Shown piece after piece: positions 41,563-49,916 of a stretch of DNA of 64,000 nt. A program made the position numbers and the translations under genes. Source of the DNA: Bradyrhizobium sp. 4. GTDB taxonomy: Bacteria > Pseudomonadota > Alphaproteobacteria > Rhizobiales > Xanthobacteraceae. The notes below the pieces were generated by a model. The model searched no databases and was not told the origin of the DNA. It saw nothing but the letters and a program-made list of their open reading frames with translations. The stretch spans positions 3,534,001 through 3,598,000 of the forward strand of contig NZ_CP064686.1 of assembly GCF_023100905.1 (NCBI RefSeq), in the 5' to 3' direction. Every line of letters starts with the position of its first letter. Positions within the stretch are counted from its first letter, which is position 1.

Positions 41563-41883
41563 CTATTTGCTCTGAGCGGCAGTCTGCGCGGCGGCTGCCG
41601 GTTTCCTCTTTCCGTCTGCGGTGACGAAGTGCACGCCGGCGGTGGTGCCGTCGATCCAGACCAATTCGCAGCGCCGGTAGGCGAGCCCCGTCGACGATAG
41701 CAGCAGGAAGAATTCCTTTGCCCGCAGCACGTCGAGCGTGCCCTCAACTTCGATCTTCGCACCGCTTTGCGATATGTCGAGCAGAACGCAACTGCGCCGC
41801 CACGTGCCGTCCGAGCCCATCAGATTGACCGGCTGCTTGTGATCCATTTTTACGCGCTGCGCTTTGCGACCGTCGAACTTCAT
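41563..41883 (-). CDS. PilZ-domain protein
   Basis: 106 residues beginning MKFDGRKAQRVKMDHKQPVN, where RKAQR is the RxxxR c-di-GMP-binding motif, and later LLDISQSGAKIEVEG, the (D/N)xSxxG motif. The strand VWIDGTTAGVHFVTA closes the barrel, and the tail is Ala/Gln-rich. ATG 41883 overlaps the upstream stop as ATGA, so it is translationally coupled to the DUF2336 gene. It is a probable c-di-GMP receptor acting on motility, polysaccharide or surface functions. Confidence 0.93.
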   Translation of the reverse strand: MKFDGRKAQRVKMDHKQPVNLMGSDGTWRRSCVLLDISQSGAKIEVEGTLDVLRAKEFFLLLSSTGLAYRRCELVWIDGTTAGVHFVTADGKRKPAAAAQTAAQSK

Positions 41884-42986
41884 CGGTTAACCACCATCTT
41901 CGAGCCGCGATCTACCGGATCGCGCGTGTTGGCGCTTGCTGCTATTTCTCCCCATCGCACTGCCCATTGGCTGGTGGACAGAAGCAGCGTCTCGAAGATG
42001 CGTTGCGCGCGCTCGCGCTCGACAAAGGAGAGCCTTTTCCCGCCGCGGTTGCTCAGGATGGTAAGGGTGGTCTGCCAGTTCAGCCGCGAAGCCCGGCACG
42101 CCATGACCAGCCCTTCGCAATCGTCGTCGCTCACGACACGCTCGATGATCTCGAGCGGCGCCCCTGAAAGCACCGACAGCGCCGTGAACAAATTGGCCGT
42201 CTCGCCGCGGATCGCAAAACGGTTCACCGTGGAATCGTTGAGCTTGCCGATGCGGTTGAGGACGACGATCTCCGGCCTCGCGCTTGCGTAGTCGGCCCTG
42301 CAAGGCCGCTTTGGCGGAGCCGGCTCCGCTTCCGGCACCGGCGCCGCGGCGGGCGGGTTGGGTGTGGCCGGTGCCTTCCGGGCTGGTGGGGCGGAGAGCA
42401 GCTTGCGCACGACCAGGTCGGGCGTGCCGGGCCGGAGCACCAGCGCCTTCGCGATCTCGCCGTCCTGGTCAGCCTTGGCAATCAGCGCTGCATAGGCTGC
42501 GTCGGAGAATTTCGTTCCCGGGTTCTTGATCAGGGCAAGGCAGATCGGGCCGCCGTGCTTGATCAACGCCTCGGTCACGGTCGGCGCGATCTCGCTCCGG
42601 GCGGCGATCGCGCGTCGATGCCGCTCGCCACGGGAGTCAATGACAGCCTCGAGGTCTGCCGCGGAGAGTGCCTGCGATTTGAGCAACACCGGACGCGCCA
42701 CGTCGGGATCGTCGTGTGAGGCCAGACGCCACAATGTTTCGGGAGGCGCAACGTCAAGCTCAGCCAGTGCCGTGCTGAGCTGAACCAGCGCGCTGGCATC
42801 GACCCGTTCCGTCAAGCGCAGCAGAACACCGTCGACCACGTTGACGAGCAATTCCCGGCACTGGTCGTGGCTGCCAATGAGCAGCTGCACCATGCCGGAG
42901 AGAATGCGGTCGCAACGCTCCGCCGGGCACGCTGCGACCGCCTCTTCCAATTCAGCGAGAATATCAGCAGGCGAATTTGCCATCAT
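41880..42986 (-). CDS. DUF2336 protein coupled to PilZ
   Basis: 368 residues from ATG 42986 (tandem ATGs at 42986 and 42983); an in-frame TTG at 43004 is an alternative. The sequence is helical-repeat-like: LTERVDASALVQLSTALAEL, LWRLASHDDPDVARPVLLKS, RGERHRRAIAARSEIAPTVT and LIAKADQDGEIAKALVLRPG, the HEAT-like pattern of DUF2336. A Pro/Ala-rich linker near residue 210 separates a second helical half. Function unknown. The four-base overlap with PilZ and the following HD-GYP gene suggest one c-di-GMP signalling unit. Confidence 0.87.
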   Translation of the reverse strand: MMANSPADILAELEEAVAACPAERCDRILSGMVQLLIGSHDQCRELLVNVVDGVLLRLTERVDASALVQLSTALAELDVAPPETLWRLASHDDPDVARPVLLKSQALSAADLEAVIDSRGERHRRAIAARSEIAPTVTEALIKHGGPICLALIKNPGTKFSDAAYAALIAKADQDGEIAKALVLRPGTPDLVVRKLLSAPPARKAPATPNPPAAAPVPEAEPAPPKRPCRADYASARPEIVVLNRIGKLNDSTVNRFAIRGETANLFTALSVLSGAPLEIIERVVSDDDCEGLVMACRASRLNWQTTLTILSNRGGKRLSFVERERAQRIFETLLLSTSQWAVRWGEIAASANTRDPVDRGSKMVVNR

Positions 42987-43286
42987 GGCAGGGGCCTGAC
43001 TCAAAATTGATTTTGACTATCGAACAGTGCTCATTCCGCCCGACAGACGTTAATTTGAAATGTTGCTTTCGATCGTTTGGGTATTGCAGCACCGCTGACA
43101 CGGCAGGAAACGCTATCGAAAATTGGCGAGATTTGATGCGCCGGGTTGTACTTGGACTTCAACGCTCGCCAACTGGTCGGCATAGTTCGAAGTGATTCTT
43201 TCAGACTGAGGGGACACCGGAACGGGGAGTTGGGTCGGCACCGCTGCCGGACGCGCGTTTGTTGCGACGCGAAGTTTCACATTGCC

Positions 43287-44234
43287 ATGAACAGAACTGA
43301 TGATGCGCCGACGCTGGCGCCAAAGGTATTTCGTTTCTCTGACGTCGATGAATTTCGAAATGCCATACGGGGCCTGAACTTCGAGTTCACGCCTTTCGTA
43401 CGGAGGATTTTGGCCGAGCAGACCATTCTGTCGCTGCCCGGCTGCGACGTGAATTTGACGCGGGCATTTCCGCGGGTCGTCGACGCACAGCTCGTCGAGA
43501 ATTGCACCGCGATCGGATTCACGATGGACGATTTGGACGTGCCGGTTCGATTCAACGGCACGCAGCGCACACGACCCGTCATCGTCATCGGCAGCGGCGG
43601 CGCGGCCTACACCACCGTCGAGGAGGTTCAGCGGGAAATCGCCTCGGTGGTGTTCAGGCCGGAGGTGACGGATCGCGGCTGGCCACAAGCAGCCCTCTGC
43701 TTCAAGATCTTCGAAACGACCGCCGCGGGCTTGAACCGGCTCCGCGTTGTGGTTCGGGAGGTGTTGGCAGCCGCGTCGGAGCCGGTCGACGCGCCCGACG
43801 TGCCGCTGAAGGCGGCCGCCATGAAGGAGACCCTGCTCAGCGCCGTGGACGCAATTTTCCAAAATATGGGTCCCGCGCGATGGACCCTGCACCCCAATGA
43901 CGAGCGGAACTTCAAGGTCTTTCAGGACATCCGCGCGCTGCTTTCCGACGACCTCTCTCAGCCCATCTACAGCGACGAGATCGCGCGCAAGCTTGGCCTG
44001 CCGGTTCGCACCATGCACGACGTCGTCCGCCGCTATCGCGGCATGAGCCTGCACCGCTATCTACGCCTGCGGCGGCTGTGGCTGGTGCGCCAGCGGCTGC
44101 TCGCGGGTGCCGACAGCGTCAAGGCCGTCGCGCTGGCGTTCGGGTTCTGGCATTTCGGCGACTTCTCCAGAAGCTATCGCGACCAGTTCGGCGAGACACC
44201 GTCGCAAACGCTCGAGCGCGGACGGCGAACCTAG
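43287..44234 (+). CDS. AraC-family transcriptional regulator
   Basis: 315 residues from ATG 43287. The frame is open to 43146, but that part is basic and unconvincing. The C-terminal 100 residues contain two helix-turn-helices: YSDEIARKLGLPVRTMHDVV and VKAVALAFGFWHFGDFSRSY, RDQFGETPSQTL. The N-terminal domain (VDEFRNAIRGLNFEFTPFVR) resembles the AraC-binding-like domain of EutR/OruR-type activators. It sits upstream of an FMN reductase gene on the same strand. The 282-bp gap upstream of it shows no recognised box. Confidence 0.88.
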   Translation: MNRTDDAPTLAPKVFRFSDVDEFRNAIRGLNFEFTPFVRRILAEQTILSLPGCDVNLTRAFPRVVDAQLVENCTAIGFTMDDLDVPVRFNGTQRTRPVIVIGSGGAAYTTVEEVQREIASVVFRPEVTDRGWPQAALCFKIFETTAAGLNRLRVVVREVLAAASEPVDAPDVPLKAAAMKETLLSAVDAIFQNMGPARWTLHPNDERNFKVFQDIRALLSDDLSQPIYSDEIARKLGLPVRTMHDVVRRYRGMSLHRYLRLRRLWLVRQRLLAGADSVKAVALAFGFWHFGDFSRSYRDQFGETPSQTLERGRRT

Positions 44235-44284
44235 CGCGTCAAAACGTTGAGGCCGGCTTGCTGATCCGTGCTATACTACCGGTC

Positions 44285-44875
44285 ATGAGCAATCGCATCC
44301 TTGTCCTCTACGGTTCCTACCGTTCCGACCGCATGGGCATCCGCCTCGCGAATTTCGTCATCGATCGGCTGCGCGCCCGCGGCGACGACGCCGTGTTCAT
44401 CGACGCCAAGGCGATCGGCCTGCCGATGCTCGATCGCATGTACAAGGAATATCCCAAGGGCTCCGCACCCGAGGCGCTGGAGAAGCTGGCCGGAGAGATC
44501 CGCGGCGCGGACGGTTTCGTCTTCGTCACTGGCGAATACAATTGGGGCATCCAGCCGGGCCTGAAAAATCTCACCGACCACTTCCTCGAGGAGTGGTTCT
44601 GGCGTCCGGCCGCGATCGTGAGCTATTCGGCCGGCCGCCTGTCCGGCGCGCGTGCCTCGACCGCCTGGCATGGCACGTTGTCGGAGATGGGCATGGTGGT
44701 GGTGTCGAGCACCATCGGCGTCGGCCCGATCGCACAGACGCTGTCGGAGGCGGGCGAACCGAGCGGCGAGGGCGGCAAAGCGCTCGAACGTTCATTCCCG
44801 CGCTTCGCCGACGATCTCGCCTGGTGGATCGAGGCGGCCAAGACGCAGCGGGCGCGCAAGGCACCGCCTTATTGA
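44285..44875 (+). CDS. NADPH-dependent FMN reductase/flavodoxin-like protein
   Basis: 196 residues from ATG 44285, 50 bp after the AraC gene. The flavodoxin-like P-loop LVLYGSYRSDRMGIRLANFV and FVTGEYNWGIQPGLKNLTDH match NADPH-dependent FMN reductase/quinone reductase proteins (PF03358 type; EYNWGIPG-like loop). The C-terminal SFPRFADDLAWWIEAAKTQR closes the fold. It reduces FMN, quinones or azo compounds. The earlier in-frame extension to 44078 lies inside the AraC gene and is rejected. Confidence 0.9.
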   Translation: MSNRILVLYGSYRSDRMGIRLANFVIDRLRARGDDAVFIDAKAIGLPMLDRMYKEYPKGSAPEALEKLAGEIRGADGFVFVTGEYNWGIQPGLKNLTDHFLEEWFWRPAAIVSYSAGRLSGARASTAWHGTLSEMGMVVVSSTIGVGPIAQTLSEAGEPSGEGGKALERSFPRFADDLAWWIEAAKTQRARKAPPY

Positions 44876-44910
44876 CGGTCCCGGACTACGAAGCTGCGCG
44901 TTTGCCGCGC

Positions 44911-46992
44911 TTACGCGGCCCTGACTTCACCGAGAAAGCGATCGAACTGTCCGGCGAGATCGCGTGACTGGGTCGAGAGCTGCTCGGCCGCGCCCAGCAC
45001 CTCTCTTGCGGCCGTGCCGGTATGGTCGGCGGCGCGCTGCACGCCTGATATGTTGGTGTTGACCTCCTGGGTGCCGCGCGCGGCCTCCTGGACGCTGCGG
45101 GCGATCTCCTTGGTCGCCGAGCCCTGCTCCTCGATCGCGGCCGCAATGGCGGTGCCGATCTGGTCGATCTCGCCGATGACGTCGGCAACGTTGCGGATCG
45201 CGGTCACGGTCTCGTCGCTCGCGGCCTGGATCGCCGAAATCTGCTCGGAGATTTCGGTGGTGGCCTTGGCGGTTTGGCCCGCCAGCGACTTCACCTCGGC
45301 AGCAACCACCGCGAAGCCACGGCCGGCGTCGCCGGCGCGGGCGGCCTCGATCGTCGCGTTGAGCGCCAGCAAATTGGTCTGCTCGGCGATGCTCTGGATC
45401 AGCGTGACGACGTCGCCGATCTTCTGTGCGCCCTCGGCCAGCGCTCGGGCGGTGTCGCCGGTGCGGCGGGCGTTGTCGACGGCGCGGGCCGCGATCTCGG
45501 TAGACTGGGCCACTTGACGGCCGATCTCCGAGATCGAAGAGGTCAGCTCTTCGGTGGCGCTCGCGACGGTCTGGACGTTGCTCGATGTCTGCTGTGAGGC
45601 GGCGGCAACGACCGCGGCCTGGCTGTTGGTCTGGGCCGCCGTCGAGGTCATCGACTGCGCCGTGCTTTCCATGGTGGATGACGCGCGGGACAGTCCGCCG
45701 ACGAGCTCGGTGACCTTGGCTTCGAACGCGCGGGTGATCCCGTCGAGCGCCTGTGCGCGGCGCATCTTGCCGTCGTTCTCGGCCTGCTTCTCCGCCGCAA
45801 GGCTGTCGGCCCGGATCATGTTGTCCTTGAACACCCGGACGGCCGCGGCCATGGCACCGATTTCATCGGAACGCTCGGCGCCGGGAATCTCTTCCGCAAC
45901 CTCGCCATCGGCAAGCCGCGACATCCGGGTCGTCAGGTTGACGATCGGGGCGCAGACGCGGCGGCGGACCGTGACGATGAGGCCGGCGCTGGCGATCAGC
46001 ACGGCGAGGAGGCCCGCGAGTGCGATGGTGAAGCTGGTATGGGCGGCCGTGGATGCACCGGCGAGAATCTGCTCCGCGTTGTCGTAGAAGGCATCGCGGA
46101 CGTCGATGATGGTGCTGAGGCCGCGCTGCGTGGCGGTGTAATAGGTGTCCATGTCGTGTTCGTACTTGCCGCTGACCGCACCCTCCTTCACCAGCTTGAG
46201 CTCGCGGCCGAACTCGTCGATATAGATCGCGTTGAATTTCTCCAGTGCGGCGGCAACGTTCGCCGGCGTTGCGGGATTGCCGCGCAACTCCAGCAGCGAC
46301 ATCACGATCTGGTCGTTGCGGCCCTGCGAGCGGCTGATCTCGGCCTTCTCGGTATCGGTCGCCGGCTTTTTGCCCCCGACGAGATTCTTGTGCAGGCTGG
46401 AGTTGAAGCCGCCCACGTCGCGCAATGTCATGGCGATGTTGGCGTAGCTGGCCTGCCGGTAGGCATCGCCGTTGAGGATTGCCATGCGGCGGACCTGCTC
46501 GTTGAGCAGCGCGGTCACGCCGGCGTTGAGCACGGCGTTGTCGGCGACGATCTTCTTGGCCGCGTCCTTGCGCGCCTCCGGCGGGCCCGACATCGCCTTG
46601 TCGATGGCCTCGCGCAGCGCGGTGAACTTCGAATTGACGGCGTCGATGTTGCCGCCGGTGGTGTTGCCGTCGTCGAACGGGCCGGGCAGGTCCTTGCGCA
46701 GCGCGTTCATCCTGTCGCGGGCGGCATCGGTCTGCTTGCGCAGCTTGTCCTGCTCGGCAAGCAGCGCCGGGTCGACGGCGGGAGGGCCATAGAGGATGTT
46801 GGTGGAAAAGCCGCGCTCGGGATTGAGGTAGCGTGGGATGTCGCTGACGGCGCGAACGATCGCCAGCCGCCCCTGGGCCTCGGTGATCCGCTCCATGGTC
46901 TGGTATTTCGTCACGGCGACGTAGACGGCGAGGCCGCCGCCCACGGTCGAGAGCGAGACGATGGCGGTGGTCAGGAGCGTACCGATTTTCAT
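44911..46992 (-). CDS. Methyl-accepting chemotaxis protein (chemoreceptor 2)
   Basis: 693 residues from ATG 46992; a TTG at 47007 would add five residues. TM1 is at about 6-28 (LLTTAIVSLSTVGGGLAVYV), followed by a long periplasmic helical sensor of about 300 residues, TM2 near 325-350 (IALAGLLAVLIASAGLIVTV), HAMP (RMSRLADGEVAEEIPGAERS) and a signalling domain with AEQTNLLALNATIEAARAGD and GRGFAVVAAEVKSLAGQTAK. The sensor contains EIAxR/GNP-type repeats like nitrate- or amino-acid-type bundles, but the ligand is unknown. It ends in FDRFLGEVRAA without a tether pentapeptide. Confidence 0.95.
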   Translation of the reverse strand: MKIGTLLTTAIVSLSTVGGGLAVYVAVTKYQTMERITEAQGRLAIVRAVSDIPRYLNPERGFSTNILYGPPAVDPALLAEQDKLRKQTDAARDRMNALRKDLPGPFDDGNTTGGNIDAVNSKFTALREAIDKAMSGPPEARKDAAKKIVADNAVLNAGVTALLNEQVRRMAILNGDAYRQASYANIAMTLRDVGGFNSSLHKNLVGGKKPATDTEKAEISRSQGRNDQIVMSLLELRGNPATPANVAAALEKFNAIYIDEFGRELKLVKEGAVSGKYEHDMDTYYTATQRGLSTIIDVRDAFYDNAEQILAGASTAAHTSFTIALAGLLAVLIASAGLIVTVRRRVCAPIVNLTTRMSRLADGEVAEEIPGAERSDEIGAMAAAVRVFKDNMIRADSLAAEKQAENDGKMRRAQALDGITRAFEAKVTELVGGLSRASSTMESTAQSMTSTAAQTNSQAAVVAAASQQTSSNVQTVASATEELTSSISEIGRQVAQSTEIAARAVDNARRTGDTARALAEGAQKIGDVVTLIQSIAEQTNLLALNATIEAARAGDAGRGFAVVAAEVKSLAGQTAKATTEISEQISAIQAASDETVTAIRNVADVIGEIDQIGTAIAAAIEEQGSATKEIARSVQEAARGTQEVNTNISGVQRAADHTGTAAREVLGAAEQLSTQSRDLAGQFDRFLGEVRAA

Positions 46993-47104
46993 GATTCTGT
47001 CCGGCAACTGGCGCGGGAGATTATTTGCAGCGACAATAGGCAGGCGATGTTAATCCCGGGTTTACGCTGGTGGCCGCGGGCAGCCGCGCGCTGAGTCTGT
47101 CCGT

Positions 47105-47890
47105 CTAGGCATAGGTCGCGCTTACGGTTCCGAGCGGACCGAAATCGGCGACGTAAGTCTCGCCCCGCTTCGGCCGCAGCATGCCCGTCAGCGTGCCGGT
47201 GGAGATGGTCTGGCCGGCCTTGAGGCCGATGCCGGTTCGTGACAGCTCATTGGCGAGCCAGGCGAGCGGCACCAGCGGATGATCGATCGCCTCTGCAGCG
47301 CTGCCGCGGCGCCTCTCGGCGTCGTTGCAGTTCAGGACGACCTCCTGATTGGCAATGTCGCGTTTGCGCCAGTCCGCGATGGGCTCTCCAAGCACGATCG
47401 TTCCCGATCCGGAGCCGTCGGCCATGATTGCGGGCATCGGGGGAAACGCCGCGTCGTGGACGAAGCGGCATTCGGCGAGCTCGATGCCGGGATGCAGCGA
47501 AGCGACCGCATCGTCGACCTCTTCCACCGTATAGGGCTTCGCGCGCGGCGGCAGGTCGGCGCCGAGCCGGGCCTGGTACTCGACCTCCGGAATCGGACTA
47601 CATTGTTTGACGTGTTCCACGCTCGCGGGCGAGGTCTTGATCAGTGGCGCGAACACCCGCCCATAGATCGGCGTGGAAATGCCAAGCTGGCGCTGGAGCC
47701 CGGGCTTCATGCCGGCGATCTTCCAGCCGACGACGTCCCAGCCCAATTCTTCTTCCACCATCCGCGCGATGCGGTACGCCGTGTCGGCATCCGGCGGCAC
47801 CAGCCGCTGCTCGAGGCCGCTTTGCTGCCGGCCCTCGCGGCGCAAATCGGCGAGATGGCGGGCGAGTTCGCGTTGTCGGGAGAGATCCAT
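47105..47890 (-). CDS. 2-oxopent-4-enoate hydratase-like (FAH-fold) protein
   Basis: 261 residues, ATG 47890 behind GGAG. Sequence marks of the MhpD/fumarylacetoacetase-like fold are GWKIAGMKPGLQRQLGISTP, PEVEYQARLGADLPP (metal-binding Glu pair), HPGIELAECRFVHDAAFPPM and TGIGLKAGQTISTGTLTGML. These enzymes hydrate 2-hydroxypenta-2,4-dienoate-type intermediates of aromatic meta-cleavage or decarboxylate oxalocrotonate. Upstream lies a TetR gene (15 bp) and, divergently, a tautomerase-like and crotonase pair, which suits an aromatic or organic-acid pathway. Confidence 0.87.
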   Translation of the reverse strand: MDLSRQRELARHLADLRREGRQQSGLEQRLVPPDADTAYRIARMVEEELGWDVVGWKIAGMKPGLQRQLGISTPIYGRVFAPLIKTSPASVEHVKQCSPIPEVEYQARLGADLPPRAKPYTVEEVDDAVASLHPGIELAECRFVHDAAFPPMPAIMADGSGSGTIVLGEPIADWRKRDIANQEVVLNCNDAERRRGSAAEAIDHPLVPLAWLANELSRTGIGLKAGQTISTGTLTGMLRPKRGETYVADFGPLGTVSATYA

Positions 47891-47905
47891 CGGTGCGTCT
47901 CCATT

Positions 47906-48514
47906 CTATCCTGGTGTGCGGGCGAGGGCGGAGGACAGGACCGTCTCCAGCTCCTCTTGCACCTGATCGAGCGTGTCGGCGCTGCGATTTGCACGGCACA
48001 TTGCGACCGTGCCTTCGATCGAGGCGACGACCAGCGTTGCAAGCCGCTCCGCGCGTTCGGCGGCCACTCCCTCGCGCAGGAGGGCTGAGCGCATGATCTG
48101 TCGCCAATCGGCGAACACGCCGTCGGCAAGATCGAGCAGGTGCTGCTGCGCCGTCTCGTCGTCCCTGTCGGAGGCTTCTCCGACATAGCGGTCGACGGCG
48201 ACCGCGAGCACGGGGCAGCCGGCCTCGAAGCCGGTCGCTTCCAGCTGGCGGCGCCACGATGCGACGAAAGCTCGCAAGCCACCGATCACGCCGCGTTCGT
48301 TCATGGCCCTCTCCAGGGGAATGGACACCTGCTTGCCGGCAAAGGTTACGGCCTCGGCGATCATCTGCTGCTTGCCGCCGGGGAAGTGGTGACTGATCGA
48401 GCCGCGTGGCGTCGCCGTATGGCGGACGACGTCGCGCATGCTGGTGGCGTTGACGCCGCGCCGGCTCATCAGGTCGGCGGCGCCGGCGATCATCTTGTCG
48501 CGCGTGGTGGTCAT
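47906..48514 (-). CDS. TetR/AcrR-family regulator
   Basis: 202 residues from ATG 48514, with GCGGAAG five bases upstream; a much longer open frame continues to 49108 but is antisense to another gene. The N-terminal domain is AADLMSRRGVNATSMRDVVR and TPRGSISHHFPGGKQQMIAE, matching TetR regulators of the LmrA/YxaF type with C-terminal TetR_C. It is transcribed with the FAH-type gene and is divergent from the tautomerase-like gene, across an operator with three TATGACG half-sites. Confidence 0.9.
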   Translation of the reverse strand: MTTTRDKMIAGAADLMSRRGVNATSMRDVVRHTATPRGSISHHFPGGKQQMIAEAVTFAGKQVSIPLERAMNERGVIGGLRAFVASWRRQLEATGFEAGCPVLAVAVDRYVGEASDRDDETAQQHLLDLADGVFADWRQIMRSALLREGVAAERAERLATLVVASIEGTVAMCRANRSADTLDQVQEELETVLSSALARTPG

Positions 48515-48548
48515 CGGAACTTCCGCAATTGGCTGTGCTTTATCTAAA

Positions 48549-48598
48549 CTATGACGATTGACATAGGCAAGCGGCACTGCGATATGACGTGCGTCATA
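48549..48598. promoter_or_regulatory. TetR operator region with three TATGACG half-sites
   Basis: TATGACG occurs at 48550-48556 and 48583-48589, and its reverse complement CGTCATA at 48592-48598. The last two form a 7+2+7 palindrome. CTATG/CATAG (48549-48553, 48562-48566) is a second dyad. All lie between the divergent TetR gene and the tautomerase-like gene, and they cover the ATG at 48551, which is therefore unlikely to be a start codon. Confidence 0.75.
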
Positions 48599-48616
48599 GT
48601 CGCAGAAAGGAATAGG

Positions 48617-49099
48617 TTGACCATCATCACCGTGACCGCACCTGCCGGCCGGCTCGGTCTGGCGCAGCGCCGCTGCCTCGCCGAAAGCCTGACCGACGCC
48701 GTGCTCGCGCCCGAGATCGGCCAGCATGCGCCGGCGGCGCGAATGGGCTTTCAGGTGCATTTCCATGACCTGCCAGCCGACTGCATGGCGATTGGCGGCC
48801 GGCTCCTGTCGGACCAGGAAACGCCGCGCGACGTGATGACCGTCAATATCGCGGTGATGAACGCAGCCTGGCCTGCCGAGGTGCGAGCGGAGGTGATCCG
48901 CAATGTGCTGGCGCGGCTTGCGGAGGCCTGCGGCATGCAGGCGCCTGCGCCAACCTGGTGGGTCAATTTCGAGATCATCGAGGAGGGAAGCTGGGGATCG
49001 CGCGGCGGCGTGCTCTCGATCCTCCAACTCCTGGATTCCGGTGTGTTCACGCCGCAGCGGATCGAGGCTATCCGCGCGGCAATTCAGCCGCCGGCCTGA
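48617..49099 (+). CDS. Tautomerase-superfamily-like protein
   Basis: 160 residues from TTG 48617, preceded by AAAGGAA. The earlier ATG 48551 lies in the operator. The sequence LTIITVTAPAGRLGLAQRRC, then LAESLTDAVLAPEIGQHAPA, RMGFQVHFHDLPADCMAIGG and VMTVNIAVMNAAWPAEVRAE, resembles the 4-oxalocrotonate tautomerase fold with a duplicated beta-alpha-beta. The expected catalytic Pro1 after the initiator is absent (Thr follows Met), unless another start is used. It is followed 31 bp later by a crotonase gene in the same unit. Confidence 0.62.
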   Translation: MTIITVTAPAGRLGLAQRRCLAESLTDAVLAPEIGQHAPAARMGFQVHFHDLPADCMAIGGRLLSDQETPRDVMTVNIAVMNAAWPAEVRAEVIRNVLARLAEACGMQAPAPTWWVNFEIIEEGSWGSRGGVLSILQLLDSGVFTPQRIEAIRAAIQPPA

Positions 49100-49130
49100 T
49101 TTGCCCACCGACTATCCGGAGAGAAGCGAA

Positions 49131-49907
49131 ATGAGCGAAGGTCAGATCCGCACCGAGGTGCACGGCCATGTCTTCAAGATCATCATCGACAACGCCGCGA
49201 AGAAGAACGCGTTCACGCCGGCGATGATGGAGCAATTGTCCGATGCGCTGACTGAGCTGCACGACAACGATGCCTATCGCGTCGGCGTGGTTTGCGCCGA
49301 GGGCGGGGATTTCACCGCCGGTCTGGACATGCCGAAATTCTTCGGCCCGACTGCGGAGAAGCGCAATATCAGGGAAGGCAATGTCGATCCGTTCGGCCTT
49401 GCCAAGCGCTGCCGCAAGCCTGTTATCACCGCCGTGCAGGGCATCGTGTTCACGATCGGCATCGAGCTGATGCTCGCCGGCGACATCGTGGTCGCCGCCG
49501 AGGATGCGCGCTTCTGCCAGATGGAGTCCAAGCGCGGCATTGCGCCGCTCGGGGGCGCGCATTTCCGCTTTTTGTCGCGCGCCGGCTGGGGTGACGCGAT
49601 GTATCATTTGTTCCTCTGCGACGAGTTTTCAGCCGAGCGCGCCCACACAATCGGTCTCGTCCAGGAGGTCGTGCCGGCGGGAGAGCAGGTCGAGCGGGCG
49701 ATGGCGCTCGCCGCCATCATCGCGCGCAATGCCCCGCTCGGCATCCAGGTCACCAAGGAAGCCGCGGCCAAATATATCGAAGGCGGCGAGGCGGCGGCGA
49801 TCGCCTATATCCCGATAATCCGCGATCGCGTGCTTGCAAGCGCCGACGCGAAGGAGGGCATTCAGTCCTTCATCGAGCGTCGCGCGGCCGTCTTTCAGGG
49901 GCGCTGA
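49131..49907 (+). CDS. Enoyl-CoA hydratase/isomerase (crotonase)
   Basis: 258 residues from ATG 49131, with GGAGAG upstream. Crotonase marks are VHGHVFKIIIDNAAKKNAFT, GGDFTAGLDMPKF (oxyanion hole), GIVFTIGIELMLAGDIVVAA and ARFCQMESKRGIAPLGGAHF. The Glu in QMES aligns with the first catalytic Glu of hydratases. At the second position I read Tyr (DAMYHLFL) where classic hydratases have Glu, so the reaction may be isomerisation, hydrolysis or another crotonase chemistry. It pairs with the tautomerase-like gene under the divergent TetR. Confidence 0.88.
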   Translation: MSEGQIRTEVHGHVFKIIIDNAAKKNAFTPAMMEQLSDALTELHDNDAYRVGVVCAEGGDFTAGLDMPKFFGPTAEKRNIREGNVDPFGLAKRCRKPVITAVQGIVFTIGIELMLAGDIVVAAEDARFCQMESKRGIAPLGGAHFRFLSRAGWGDAMYHLFLCDEFSAERAHTIGLVQEVVPAGEQVERAMALAAIIARNAPLGIQVTKEAAAKYIEGGEAAAIAYIPIIRDRVLASADAKEGIQSFIERRAAVFQGR

Positions 49908-49916
49908 TCCGACGCG

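Noticed and set aside
41880..43004. TTG 43004 as start of the DUF2336 gene
   Set aside because: No ribosome site in front of it; tandem ATG codons at 42986 and 42983 open the conserved part.
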